Source of the DNA: Scilla litardierei
Taxonomy: Eukaryota; Streptophyta; Magnoliopsida; Asparagales; Asparagaceae
Direction: 5' to 3'
Assembly: GCA_030789695.1 (NCBI GenBank)
Contig: CM061142.1
Coordinates: 47,805,987-47,869,986, forward strand
Length of the DNA stretch: 64,000 bases
Both the position numbers and the translations under genes were made by a program. The notes below the pieces were generated by a model. It ran no database searches. It had not been told where the DNA came from and saw nothing but the letters and a program-made list of their open reading frames with translations. This document shows, piece after piece, positions 31,871-43,912 of the stretch; positions within the stretch are counted from its first letter, which is position 1; the number at the start of each line of letters is the position of its first letter.

Positions 31871-33058
31871 GATTGGACATGGTTTAACGACTTAACCCCA
31901 GCCATCTTGAGTAGGGGCTTAACGCGTCGAAAGGGGCCATCAAGAATTACAACCACCCATACGAGCGATAACAAATGAAGAGATATAAGTCAAATTTTTT
32001 TGGCATTATACTACAATACAAAATTGTCATCGTTTATATGACGATTACTATACAGCAATTACCCCGTACACATTTGGAAATTTTGGTGGGATAAGAAGCG
32101 TGTCAAGGTTCTTTAACGAGTCACGATGCCCTTGGTCAACCTCAAGCACAACAACATGCTCTTGATCCCCTGGAACGCCATCATCCCTATCGTGGTGACA
32201 ATTTCACCGACAAGAGCAGTCCTCTCTGTGCCTTGAGTTAAATCATCATCATTGATAACCGGGAAAAGCACGTGGATTTGGTCAATCTTAGCGACGATAT
32301 CAGGGAAGTGGTCATTCACTTCCGACCTCATATCCCTACGTATGTAGTTCGTCGAAGTCGGACAATGAATCCTTATATTCTTGGACCATCTTCTCTGATA
32401 TGGCCTCTACGCCAACTCCCCGAAAGCTGTCGGCAAGTTGGGCGAGGAGCTCGTTCTCCGTGATCTCCCACCTAGCTTTCTCATCCAGCTGAACCTTTTT
32501 CACTCACTCCCTCAAGGAAGCTTGGGCGGCTTCCTTCTTACGAGACTCACTCAACTTGTGCTCAAGTTCAAGTACCAGTGATCGTCTTAGTTTACATAGA
32601 AGCCCCAGCCTATCCAGCTTTGCCTGAGATTTATCCACGGTCTTCTTGATGGCCCCTAAGGTGACTTCATGATTTTCCACCATCGATGCACGTCGACGTA
32701 TCACAGCATTGGCCACGAGAGCCTGCATACAAGTCACATCAGTCAACATTCACGCCTGCTTCATCCATAATGAAGGCAAGCGAAATAGTTACCTGACATT
32801 CGCTTGGATGGCAATTGAAGTGAGCCTCTCGTTACCAACCCTCTCTAGAATGGCCCTATCCCGTGGAAGGGTCGTGTTTTCGACGATACGAGAGGCTGTC
32901 CCGTAGTCCAGAAGAGCAGAATCATCTCTCTTGATTGGAAATTCCATCTGAAGGAGCTCCTCTGCAGAACAATCAAATGAGGTTTGAGGCGATCGACTTT
33001 CCAGCAAAAGTGGTCGGAATTCTTCAGGAATATCCGCAGCCAGAGACATGGGGGGAAC
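31871..33058 (-). pseudogene. T1 antisense coding region (Tat aORF-like), broken
   Basis: Opposite to T1, the minus strand codes for a protein-like sequence: MSLAADIPEEFRPLLLESR from 33049, then DYGTASRIVENTTLPRDRA, then after a gap QALVANAVIRRRA and a coiled coil with VDKSQAKLDRL and LEHKLSESRKK (32749-32504). Stops and shifts follow towards 32113. Antisense extra ORFs with coiled-coil products are reported in Tat-lineage gypsy elements, and the position after the tandem array agrees. Between the first two segments the minus strand has GTAACT at 32792 and TATGCAG at 32723, a 70-bp intron-like stretch, but the direct join is out of frame. C5 interrupts the gene; the upstream part is at 41977-42055. 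Confidence 0.55.
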
Positions 33059-35102
33059 TGTAGGAGAATATATGCCCATAAGGCTATTTATCCAATAGTA
33101 TACGTCTTATTCATACTGTATATGGTACCTATTATTCTAAGTATAAATCGTTCGTATTAATATACTTAAATAATTCCCATAGACTTATAGTTAGGTCCTT
33201 ACGTATCTAGATGAGATCTCGATTATGAGTAAGTAAGCGACCGAATATAAACGTAAGTCTTAAACTGTTCGTGGTCATAGATGTGTCGAGAACTGGATAT
33301 CGACACATCGGATAGACCAATGTGTCTAAGTCTTACCTTAGGATAATGATGATCTCATAGTCATTCGACTTGGTGAAGTCAGAGACGAGACACATGTGCT
33401 CATTGGAGAATGAGTTCACTGAACGACCAAATTAGAGTTATTAAATGGTTGACTTTAACTAAACTGTCTTTAATAACTCTAGGGTGATGATAGGTAAGCT
33501 GGTCCTTAAGACCTGAAGTCATTTGTACAAACCTGTGAGTGAACGGTATAGCTTAGACCTATGATCTAGCTTCAAGGCTAGGCCTGATGAAAGATCTTAG
33601 GTTGAGTTGCACCTGAAGCTCTCGAGGTAAGTAGATGACTTAGATGGGATTCGTCACTTCCGTTAAAGGGAAGTTAGTATTACAGGCTCAGTACGATCTT
33701 TATGTTAATCCTTGGCCGGGGTATGTTGTAAGAAGTACAATGTGAATACAACAAAGACCGCTGTATACTGACCAATGTTCTCTAATAGGGTTGACAGTAA
33801 ACCATACCCTAGGCCAACAAGAACACAGTCTTGACAAAGGGACTATAGCTAACGGAGTTCATCACTTACACAGCCAATGTAAACCCAATGATGATTTTGT
33901 CAAAGGGTCGATCACGTTATGATGATTCTGAAACAGGGACGACAGCTACTACTCGTAGTGACCATCGTCTAGGGGTTCCGAGCCCCAACCTGTAGTAAGG
34001 TCAGGCTGTAGGGTCTCACACTGAGTAGTGTTCGTGTCTTAGTAATAGGAAGATTAATTGAGAGAAAATCATTTGATGATATTCACAAGTCAAGTTGTGA
34101 AAGTTAGTCGCAATAACAATATGGACAAATGTTGCATTTGATGAAAAACTATGATTAAACGTGTCGTAAATTGGTTACGACAAATTTAGTAGGAACAGAT
34201 ACATTGGAAAGTATTACCTGGCTGACGGGATCGTCCCGGTCTAAACACAGGTTCAAACTCCGTCCAAATCGGAGCTCAAACGAGCCCAGAAACGCGAAAA
34301 CATTCCAAGGCGAAGTGGGTTAGATCCACTGTGCTAATAAGCCCATAGACAAAGGCAAACAGGCGCAGCCCGCTGGCTACAGCGGGCGCACGCCAGCTGC
34401 AGCAGCGGGCAAGGCCCGCTGACTGCAGCGGGCGGGCGCCTGCTGCAGTAGCGGGCGTGGCCCGCTGACTGCAGCGGGCGGGCGCCTGCTGCAGTAGCGG
34501 GCGTGGCCCGCTGCACAGCGGTCCATCGCCCGCTGTTACAGCAGGCGCGGCCTGCTGCATGCAGCGGGCCAGCGCCCACTGCTTGCAGCGGGCACACGCC
34601 CGCTGCCCAGCGGGCGTGCGGCCCGCCCTTGTCTCCTTGGGCGGGCGCGCCCGCTAAGCTTAGCGGGCGTGCCTGCAACTTAAGTTAATTTTAGGGTTTT
34701 TGAAACCCCAAATGACGGCTACGAAAAGTTGATTTTGCCTGACTTTGGGCAATTGTTTGAAGGGTCAAACGAAGTCGAAATTCGTCTCCGTCGATTCCTA
34801 CGCGTTCACCATTCGAAGCCCTTCAAATTGATAGCTTGTTTGGTGTCTAAAGTTTAATGAGCAAAGAGAATTAATTAGTTAAAGTTTCCTTTTATGAAAA
34901 GCTCACTTAAAATAGAAATTAAGCCAAATTGGCTTAATTGATTTTTTTCTCCCATTTGCTAAAGTCCCACATTGCTCGCAACGAGAGAGTGAGTGCCGAC
35001 TCCCTATATAAATAGGGGTGCACTCTCTTCGTTGAAAAACACACCAAGTCATCGATCAAGAGCTCCAGACTTTTAGAGCAAGCTTGATCGGCGACTAAAC
35101 TT

Positions 35103-35150
<48 letters not shown>

Positions 35151-35649
35151 TATTCTCCGGAGTAGTCCTAGCAAGACTACGAAGGGGGTTTGGAGTTTGA
35201 TCCGGACGTCTAAGACGCATGTTCTTCTCAAGTGAAAATTTCTACCCCGTGTGATCGGTTCGGCGGTGAAAGTCAGTTCGGGCGGATCGGTTCGAGGGTG
35301 CGAGGCGGCTCAGGTGGTTCGAGTCAAGGCGGCTCGGCTACGAGGAGCTTCTGAAGACGGTGCGGTACATCTTGCTTGCTCCAGGGCCAAGATTCCGGGT
35401 ATGTGGTAAAGTAGTTTTTAGTGTAGATTTAATTAGTCGCTTTAGAGTAGATCCCTCTTGGGGTGGTCAGATCCACCCCAAGTTGGCATAGATCGGGCTA
35501 GATTCTGGCTCCCTCAGAGCCTAGCTAAATAGTTTAGCTAGTCTAGAAAATTTTGTTTTCTATTTCCGCTGAGCTTTTGTGCCCCTGTGGTCCGTCCGAC
35601 TTAGGACGGACACAGATCCGAGCTCTGGGGGTCCGCCAAAACCCCAACA
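33059..35649 (+). repeat. C5 5' LTR
   Basis: It begins TGTAGGAGAATATATGCCC and ends AAAACCCCAACA before the primer site. TATATAAATA is at 35005-35014 and a long (TC)n run at about 35105-35147. Confidence 0.93.
34368..34668 (+). repeat. C5 GC-rich hairpin array in U3
   Basis: At least seven inverted repeats of the form GCCCGCTG, 2-5 nt, CAGCGGGC occur, two of them within tandem 54-bp units. The array ends about 340 bp upstream of the TATA box. The 3' LTR keeps only two or three members (40926-41030), so array length changes quickly. Overlapping ORFs here are by-products of GC content. Confidence 0.9.
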
Positions 35650-35650
35650 G

Positions 35651-35663
35651 TGGTATCAAAGCC
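35651..35663 (+). other. C5 primer-binding site
   Basis: TGGTATCAAAGCC lies 1 bp after the LTR; it is the same type as in C1. Confidence 0.85.
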
Positions 35664-37551
35664 ACGGTTATACTATAGATCTATTATAGCGACTTTTTAA
35701 ATCTTTAAAAATTGCTTAATTTCAAACATACGAACTATTTTTCCTTATGTTAAAATTAGTTTAAAAATTGTTTTGTGTTTTTTAAAAGATGTTTTTGCAA
35801 CACAAAATTTTTTTGAGACGATTTAACTTTATGCGATAATTTTAAATGGATCTCAAACGTTTAAATGCTTTATAAATTTTTTTATGAGATATAATATTTT
35901 TCCAAGCATTTAATGTTTATGTAACTTTAAATAAATATTTTATTTTTGAAATTTAATTTTTTCTTAAGTTACATAAAGGTTAGAAATTTTTTAGAACTTT
36001 GTTTGAAAGCTTTTAAATCAATTTCTAATGTTTTAAAGGTGTTTTAAAATTGCTTTAGTAGATATGTAAATCATAGAACTATTTTTCATGAGATGAAAAG
36101 ATAATTAGTTTCTTTTAAATTACATATAGGTTTCTAAATTATAGATTAAAATTTTAAAGCCTAGGTTTTAGAATTATTTGATAATTTTATACCTAGTTTT
36201 ATGTGATAAATGTTTTGACGCTTTAAAATTTTATCTTCGAATTTAATTGTTAAATATTAGATTTGCGTGTTTTTATTATGTAGATAATTTTAAACTTGCA
36301 AATACTCGTTATATGTCACTAGTTGAAACTTTTATTTATGCGGATAAATTAGTTGTTTCATTTTTAATGGACATATTGATTAATGTATTCATGAACCTTA
36401 TTAGGTTAGCCATTAAATGTTTAAAAATTTTATGAGATGAAATTTTAATTAACTAGTGACATGTTATGTTTGATAAACCAAAACAACATCAAAACCTAAT
36501 ACCAGATTAGGGTAGTCCCTTTGAACGTAAATCATTTCATTAAATCGTTTAATTGATGATTTTCATAATAGACAAATGTTGAATTGTTTTATAAAATCCT
36601 AATTAGATTGGGGTAGCACGTTGAACGAATGAACCTTATAGTTGATAAGGACCTAATAAAAATTGTTTAACCAATCCATAAAATTTCGAATTTTAGGATC
36701 TACTAGTTGATAAGGATTAACTAGTTTTCTTAATTAAAAGACATTTAGTTGTTTGGACAAACATAGAATTGATGAAAACTCCTTCAATGGATCATGATCT
36801 GGGTCAATGTGCTTGGCTAAGTTTGTTGGACCAACCTAGCTAGACTGGGTAACAAGTGGTCCTCGCTTAGTCAATTCCCTGGCCGCGTCCGCTGGACCGC
36901 AAGGAGTCGATTCATGACTGTAAAAGTCCATCGACTATACCTAAGTCAAATACGATAATAATCTTGTTCAAGATAAATCGTAGCCCTCCTTGTTTTAGGA
37001 GTTGACAACTGTAAGAAACATGTTACGGTTGTTGAGCTACACTCAAGCCATGACATGTCAATCTTATAGAAACCGATTTCTTGATTGACATCTTGACCAG
37101 ACTGAAACCGTTGTCTCATCCTTCGAGCATCGGCGTAAGTCTAACCAAGAATGTAGTCTAAGTCCTGACCCAAACCAACGTGTCGTGCATACACCGAGCG
37201 GCGGGGCAAGTCAGGTTAGACACGAAAACAAGGGTCCGACTAGGCTAGCCATTATGATCCGGTTGAGCACACTCATGATCACAAATGACTAGGGGTAAAA
37301 TCGATAGGGAATCATAATAGATATGATTGACGACGAGTTCGTCTACCTACTGTAGAGTCGGACAACTTGTTGAGACACACTCAAGGTTGTCAGACTCAGG
37401 GTAATCGGATCCCTCTCTCACAAATGTTATTTTGTAATAAATTGTTTATTATTATGGCTTTAATAAATTTAGTGAGAGAATATAGTTTTATTAAAAACCA
37501 TTAAAACTATACTACGAACATATACTGACAAAAGTATCTATAAAATGCAGA
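35664..37551 (+). other. C5 leader
   Basis: AT-rich non-coding sequence, except for the 161-bp block 36761-36921 shared with the C3 leader and a more GC-balanced stretch up to about 37400. No gene is recognised. Confidence 0.65.
36761..36921 (+). repeat. Second copy of the C3/C5 shared block
   Basis: Matches 16979-17139 with about five substitutions. The similarity stops abruptly at both ends. Confidence 0.85.
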
Positions 37552-38376
37552 ATGGATTCGGGTCTTAGATATATGGTTGAGAAGAACGTACTCGATGGAA
37601 CGAACTACAAAGACTGGCTTAGGAACATCAAGTTGGTCCTTTTCCTAGTCGGGATAGGATACGTACTGTTCGAGGACGCTCCGGATAAGCCCGATGAAGA
37701 TTCGACCTTCGAGGAAAAGGAAGCCTACAAGCTATACCAGAGGGATGCAGAGAAGGCCAGATGCCTTACTCTGGCTTCGATGAGTAACGAGCTGTAGAGG
37801 AAGCATGAACATATGGATGTTCAAAGTATGCTTCTCAATGCACAAGAGTTATACGGCAAGCGATCTCGAGCTGCCAAGTTCGAAGCCACCAGCAACCTCT
37901 GGGGCACAAAGATGGAGGCAGGGCCCGTACATGATCATGTTATCAAGATGATTAGGTACGTAGAGGACGCCGCCCAGTTAGGATTTGTCTTGGACAATGA
38001 GATGTCCGTGGACATTATCCTGAAGTCTTTAACTCCTGAGTTTAAGCCTTTCATCACTGGTTTTATAATGAACAGTCTTGAAATGGATCTTCTTGGTCTT
38101 CTCAATATGCTTAGGCAGTTTGAGGAGATTGAGAAGAAGCCGACTGCATTGGTTGTTGGCTCTGCTTCTTCCGACCAGCCGAAAGGCTAGGGTAAGAAGA
38201 GGCAGGTCCTTGAACCTGCGAAGGCAAAGAAAGGGAAGAAAAAGACTAAAGGGGCCTCGTCAAAATCTGAGTGCTTCCATTGCCACAAGATTGGCCACTG
38301 GAAGAGGAACTGTAAGATCTATCTTGCAGAGAAGAAGAAGGGGCATACTGATGCCTCTACCTCAGGTACAAATTAA
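37552..38376 (+). pseudogene. gag: C5 Gag, two in-frame stops
   Basis: From ATG 37552 one frame encodes a short copia Gag of about 274 codons. VLDGTNYKDWLRNIKLVL is the N-terminal signature, MLLNAQELYGKRSRAAKFEA, DHVIKMIRYVEDA and VDIILKSLTPEFKPF the UBN2 domain, and CFHCHKIGHWKRNC the zinc knuckle. TAG at 37795-37797 and TAG at 38188-38190 interrupt it without shifting the frame; both could be CAG-to-TAG changes. No protease follows. The Gag is of a different copia lineage from C1, C2 and C4. Confidence 0.88.
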
Positions 38377-39623
38377 ATTCAATAAAACGTAATTATTTCC
38401 AATCATATAGTATGAGATACTAAAGACATCTGTGTAATGTATACAGGTGGCTGAAATGAAGCGGAGATTGGGAGAAGTGCGTAGGACGGTCGGCAATCTG
38501 AGCAATCATTGCTGCTAGGGCCGTTCAAAGACTTTGAGAGACATGATCAAGAAGGAGATGATACTAATTTTTAGTTAAATAAAATGTATCATTTCTTGAA
38601 AGTTGAAAACAATGATTGAGTGTTCTACACTCAAAGTTTATTGGATAAACAAATTACGGTTCATCTTAATGAATCCGTTGTTTTATGAATGTCTCGGGAA
38701 TTGTGTTTTCTGTTTAGTTGAAATTTGATTGGCTTAAATTTTCTGTGATTGTGGCTTTCTGAGTTGATTGCGAAAATTCTAGAATGATGATGCGAAGCTT
38801 CGGAAAATGTTGTTTTTGAGCAGACTTAATGTTATAGTCAATTGGTAGTTAAGTATAAGGTTCCGGGGGCGTATAAATTGTGTGCGATCACAATTATACG
38901 CATATTAAGATTAATTCTTAATAAACTGCATTTAGTTATTAAAGAGTTAATATTAAATGTGGTTAAGGGAATAGTACAGTGTAGGACGTTTTGATTGAGC
39001 AAGTCAATGTCAAGACTCCTTAAACCGATTTTGACTTGACTCATTCGTCAAACCGAACCTGACACTAGTACATTCCATCTAAAGCACTTATCAAATGGTC
39101 ATATCTTCGTATATATAATCTAAATTTGATTTAGATATAATATTGAAGTATTTAACCAGGTAATTCTTAAAGTCAGTTGGAGCCAGCTCATATACTTGGT
39201 TCCGGTCTTTCGGACTAAGTAAAAAGGATTTCCACCTTAAATAAATCATCTATATAGAACATTGAATCAAAATTGTTTTGATTTAATCGTATATATAGAG
39301 ACTTAGGGTGTCATGTATGTACTTGACATATTGACACAAGAAAAGTGGAATGAGCTGAGACTGACTTATAGATTATAATGTTAGACCCTACATCTAGATT
39401 GTATAAGCTAATTGTTAGCTATACAAAGATAGGAAAAATTGATCTAGATCATTTTTCCAAAGGATCAACCCTGTGTGATCAAGAGACGTATTAATCCATT
39501 AAAATTCGTTGTAGATACTTGTTAGTAAAACCACTCTTAGGTTTGTCATATAAATGTTAATGTGACTGATATGCTAGAGCGGTATGAGATATCGAGATAA
39601 ATAGCATAAGTGCAAGTGGGAGA
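38377..39623 (+). other. C5 3' spacer
   Basis: AT-rich, without a coding frame. A purine-rich tract AAGTGGGAGA (39614-39623) abuts the 3' LTR. Confidence 0.7.
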
Positions 39624-41971
39624 TGTAGGAGAATATATGCCCATAAGGCTATTTATCTAAAAGTATACGTCTTGTTCATACTGTATATGGTACCTATTAT
39701 TCTAAGTATAAATAGTTCGTATTAATATACTTAGATAATATCCATAGACTTATAGTTAGGTCCTTACGTATCTAGATGAGATCTCGATTATGAGTAAGTA
39801 AGCGACCGAATATAAACGTAAGTCTTAAACGGTTCGTGGTCATAGATGTGTCGAGAATTGGATATCGACATATCAGATAGACCACTGTGTCTTAGTCTTA
39901 CCTTAGGGTAATGATGATCTCATAGTCATTCAACTTGGTGAAGTCGGAGACGAGACACAGGTGCTTATTGGAGAATGAGTTCACTGAACGACCAAATTAG
40001 AGTTATTAAATGGTTGACTTTAACTAAACTGTCTTTAATAATTCTAAGGTGATGATAGGTAAGCTGGTCCTTAAGACCTGAAGTCATTTGTACAAACCTG
40101 TGAGTGAACGGTATAGCTTAGACCTATGATCTAGCTTCGAGGCTAGGCCTGCTAAAAGATCTTAGGTTGAGTTGCACCTGAAGCTCTCAAGGTAAGTAGA
40201 TGACTTAGATGGGATTCGTCACTTTCGTTAAAGGGAAGTTAGTGTTACAGGCTCAGTACGATCTTTGTCTTAATCCTCGGCCGGGGTACGTTGTAAGAAG
40301 TACAATGTGAATACAACAAAGACCACCGTATACCGACCAATGTTGTCTAATAGGGTTGACAGTAAACCATACCCTAGGCCAACAGGAACACAGTCTTGAC
40401 GAAGGGACTATAGCTAACGGAGTTCATCACTAACACAGCCAATGTAAACATAATGATGCTTTTGTCAAAGGGTCGATCACGTTATGATGATTCTGAAACT
40501 GGGACGACAGCTACTGATCGTAGTGACTGTCGTCTAGGGGTTCCGAGCCCCAACCTGTAGTAAGGTCAGGCTGTAGGGTCTCACACCGAGTAGTGTTCGT
40601 GTCTTAGTAATAGGAATATTAATTGAGAGAAAATCATTTGATGATATTCACAAGTCAAGTTGTGAAAGTCAGTCGCAATAACAATATGGACAAATGTTGC
40701 ATTTGATGCAAAACTATGATTAAACGTGTTGTAAATTGGTTACGACAAATTTAGTAGGAACAAATACATTGGAAAGGGTTACCTGGCTGACGGGATCGTC
40801 CCGGTCTAAACACAGGTTCAAACCGCGTCCAAATCGGAGCTCAAACGAGCCCAGAAACGCGAAAATAGTACAAGGCGAAGTGGGTTAGACCCACTGGGCT
40901 AATAAGCCCATAGACAAAGGAAAATGGGCGTAGCCCGCTGGATGCAGCGGGCGGGCACCCGCTGCGGCAGCGCCCGCTGCCCAGCGAGCGTGCGGTCCCC
41001 CCTTGTCTCCTTGGGCGGGCGCGTCCGCAACTTAAGTTAATTTTAGGGGTTTTGAAACCCCAAATGACGACTACGAAAAGTTGATTTTGCCTGACTTTGG
41101 GCAATTGTTTGAAGGGTCAAACGAAGTCGAAATTCGTCTCCGTCGGTTCCTACGCGTTCACCATTCGAAGCCCTTCGAATTGATAGCTGGTTTGGTGTCT
41201 AAAGTTTAATGAGCAAAGGAAATTAATTAGTTAAAGTTTGCTTTTATGAAAAGCTCACTTAAAATAGAAATTAAGCCAAATTGGCTTAATTGATTTTTTT
41301 CTCCCATTTGCTAAAGTCCCATATTGCTCGCAACGAGAGAGTGAGTGCCGACTCGCTATATAAATAGGGGTGCACTCTCTTTGTTGAAAAACACACCAAG
41401 TCATCGATCAAGTAGCTCCAGACTTTTACAGAAAGCTTGATCGGTGACTAAACTTTTCTCTCTCTCTCTTCCTATTCTCCGGAGTAGTCCTAGCAAGACT
41501 ACGAAGGGGGTTTGGAGTTTGATCCGGACGTCTAAGACACGGGTTCTTCTCAAGTGAAACTTTCTACTGCGTGTGATCGGCTCGGAGACGAAAGTCGGTT
41601 CGGGCGGATCGGTTCGAGGGTGCGAGGCGGCTCAGGCGGTTCGAGTCAAGGCGGCTCGGCTACGAGGAGCTTCTGAAGATGGTGCGATACATCTTGCCTG
41701 CTCCAGGGCCAAGATTCCAGGTGTGTGGTTAAGTAGTTTTTAATGTAGATTTAATTAGGCGCTTTAGAGTAGATCCCTCTTGGGGTGGTCAGATCCACCC
41801 CAAGTTGGCATAGATCGGGCTAGGTTCTGGATCCCTCAGAGCCTAGCTAAATAGTTTAGCTAGTCTAGAAAATTTTGTTTTCTATTTCCGCTGAGCTTTT
41901 GTGCCCCTGTGGTCCGTCCGACTTAGGACGGACATAGATTCGAGCTCTGGGGGTCCGCCAAAACCCCAACA
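39624..41971 (+). repeat. C5 3' LTR
   Basis: Copy of 33059-35649, shorter because of array contraction and a shorter (TC)n run. Confidence 0.93.
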
Positions 41972-41976
41972 AGAAC

Positions 41977-42055
41977 ATGCCCCTAAGACCAGGAATCCTG
42001 ATGTAGAAGGGGCTTTCAAGGAGGTCGGGTTCCCCTGAATCTCCCTCTATAAGAG
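41977..42055 (-). pseudogene. T1 antisense region, continued
   Basis: This stretch joins to 33058 when C5 is removed and reads openly on the minus strand. It ends abruptly where Athila LTR sequence starts. Confidence 0.45.
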
Positions 42056-43800
42056 TGATATGCTCATATTTTACTCTTTATTTTGGCATTTTTCTATGCC
42101 ATATCGATTGCTCATATCGCGAATTTAATGCTTAAACGATAATTCACGATGAATTTCACTATTTCTATGTTTCGTTGGATTTTCTGGGAGTATGGAGCAA
42201 TCGGGAGCAATTTGGAGCTATGAGTACTTACGCACGTACCAGAGCGTCAACGACGACGATATCGAAGTGCTCACGGTGCTTAAAGATGAGAAGAAGTGGA
42301 AGGAAGACGATAGAAAGAGGAAAGAAGTGACAAGAATGAGAAAATGATGAAATATCAGCCTACTCGACCGAGTGACACAGCTCACTCGACGAGTGAGGCT
42401 GATACAGCTCCAACCCAGCCAAAGAAGTGCAACAATGTACTCAGCCGAGTGGAATTTCCACTCGACCGAGTGAGAAGTCCACTCGACCAAGTGGAGAGAG
42501 AAAAAACAACTCATAGGTTACTATTTTTGGAGGAGTATGTAGACGACCCCGCTCGACCGAGTGAGAAGCTCACTCGATCGAGTGAGCCGACCACTCGACC
42601 GAGTGGCCCGAAGATGACAGAAGGCTGCTTTCGACGATTTCTCTGCAGAATTGCCACTCGATCGAGTGACTTAACTCACTCGGCCGAGTGCGTCGACGAC
42701 CCAGGTTCAGAAATTAGGGTTTGCCTCCTCCTAGGGTATTTTTCCACTTTTTCTGGTCTTTTTGAGAGAGTATAAATAGCTAGTTTTTAGAGCCATCAGG
42801 ATGTGAGACGTGACGGCTAGAGTTCTTAGGAGAAGTTTTATTTCATCTTGTTTTTGCTTAAGGATTGGAGTGCAATGATCTTAATTCTCTTGTTATTTGA
42901 AGTCTTGAGCATCATTGGTTTGTCTAAACTCTTACTATTTCTAATTTTTATGATAAATTTCTGTTTAGATCTATCTTTTGTGATGAATTTTATTGCACAT
43001 CTCAATCTATTGTTTCGATTGTGATGAATTGTTCTATGGCAAAGGGATGAACCATATGGATTCAAAGTTTGATATGTGAAATCTATTGAAAACCCATGTT
43101 GCTAAACTTGTTAAATGGTTAGATTATTATTGATTTATTACGGATAGCTAGGAATTTCTATTGGATCTTGACAGCTCGAGAGAGGATCTTAATCTATAGG
43201 AAGCCCTGGATATTCAATTTAGATCTATAATCGAGATTCCGTAGAGTTGGTACGCGAAAGCGACCAAAGCTAGGATCTTTATTATATTTCTATAATTATA
43301 TTCATTTGTACGACGGTAAAACAAGTACGAACCATCATGATCTAGATTCGAACCCACATTGTACGAGAGCAAAATTGAGTTGGAGTTGAATTATACTGTC
43401 GGTCTTAATGCTAGTAGTTTGAACTAGGCTTGCACGAGAGCGATGATCTAGTTTAGATTACTATAGACTTGCATAGTGCGAGAGCGTGTGCTAGTTCACA
43501 ACATAGTTGCGACAATTTCATCCTAAACCAAGAGTATTAATATGGAAGCATATAATTTCACACTGATGCTTGAGATCTATAATGAGGATTCCCTAGCCCT
43601 AAGCACTTTTATTAATCGAATTTACAAACGATATTTTATACGCTTGTGTTACCAAATACTCCACAATCATTATTTTATTTCCACTGAGTAACAAATATAA
43701 TACTAACATTTCCTCCCTGTGATTCGATACCCGCTCACCACTAAACCGTGCGCTTGCGGTAAAATTATATTGTTTCTGGGTGCATATCCGAAGCCGATAA
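42056..43800 (+). repeat. A1: Athila 5' LTR
   Basis: It begins TGATATGCTCATATTTTACT and ends just before AGTTTTTGGCGCCG. A motif array (42361-42700) with CACTCGACCGAGTG-type palindromes lies upstream of TATAAATA at 42771-42778. Start and end fit the long LTRs of Athila gypsy elements. Confidence 0.8.
42361..42700 (+). repeat. A1 palindromic motif array in U3
   Basis: About ten copies of CACTCGACCGAGTGA or close variants are scattered in direct and half-site form. The motif is palindromic around CTCGACCGAG except for the central AC. Confidence 0.88.
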
Positions 43801-43806
43801 AGTTTT

Positions 43807-43824
43807 TGGCGCCGTTGCCGGGGA
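43807..43824 (+). other. A1 primer-binding site
   Basis: TGGCGCCGTTGCCGGGGA is the characteristic Athila primer site. Confidence 0.92.
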
Positions 43825-43912
43825 GGCGACAGTATTTTATTTTTTTACTTAGTTATTCTTTTTCTATTCCTCTATTGTGCTGACACTTTTTGTAGATTTT
43901 CTTTCTCTGTAC

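Larger units (their letters stand above)
33059..41971 (+). mobile_element. C5: gag-only copia retrotransposon
   Basis: LTRs of 2,591 bp (33059-35649) and 2,348 bp (39624-41971) enclose a 4-kb interior containing only a broken copia gag. The flanks GGAAC and AGAAC agree at 4 of 5 positions. By eye the LTRs differ at about 5% of positions in their first 370 bp, so this is an older insertion than C1, C3 or C4. The LTR length difference is mainly a GC-rich hairpin array (34368-34668) that is much shorter in the 3' LTR. Confidence 0.88.
3199..42055 (+). mobile_element. T1: Tat-like Ty3/gypsy retrotransposon, no pol, split by C1-C5
   Basis: T1 is the oldest element of the stack. Its pieces are a 5' LTR (3199-3797 plus 11204 to about 11327), primer site 11329-11346, gag (11385-13009), tandem array (13260-13904 and 31701-31870), and an antisense coding region (31871-33058 and 41977-42055). 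Gag type, tandem array and antisense ORF in this order are known traits of Tat-lineage elements. No protease, reverse transcriptase or integrase lies between gag and the array, so this copy was non-autonomous before the insertions. The 3' LTR is not in the window, since Athila sequence begins at 42056. Confidence 0.75.

Noticed and set aside
34276..34688. Overlapping ORFs on both strands in the C5 GC-rich array
   Set aside because: GC-rich palindromic repeats are open in many frames by composition.
36247..36435. 62-codon ORF in the C5 leader
   Set aside because: AT-rich chance frame without a domain.
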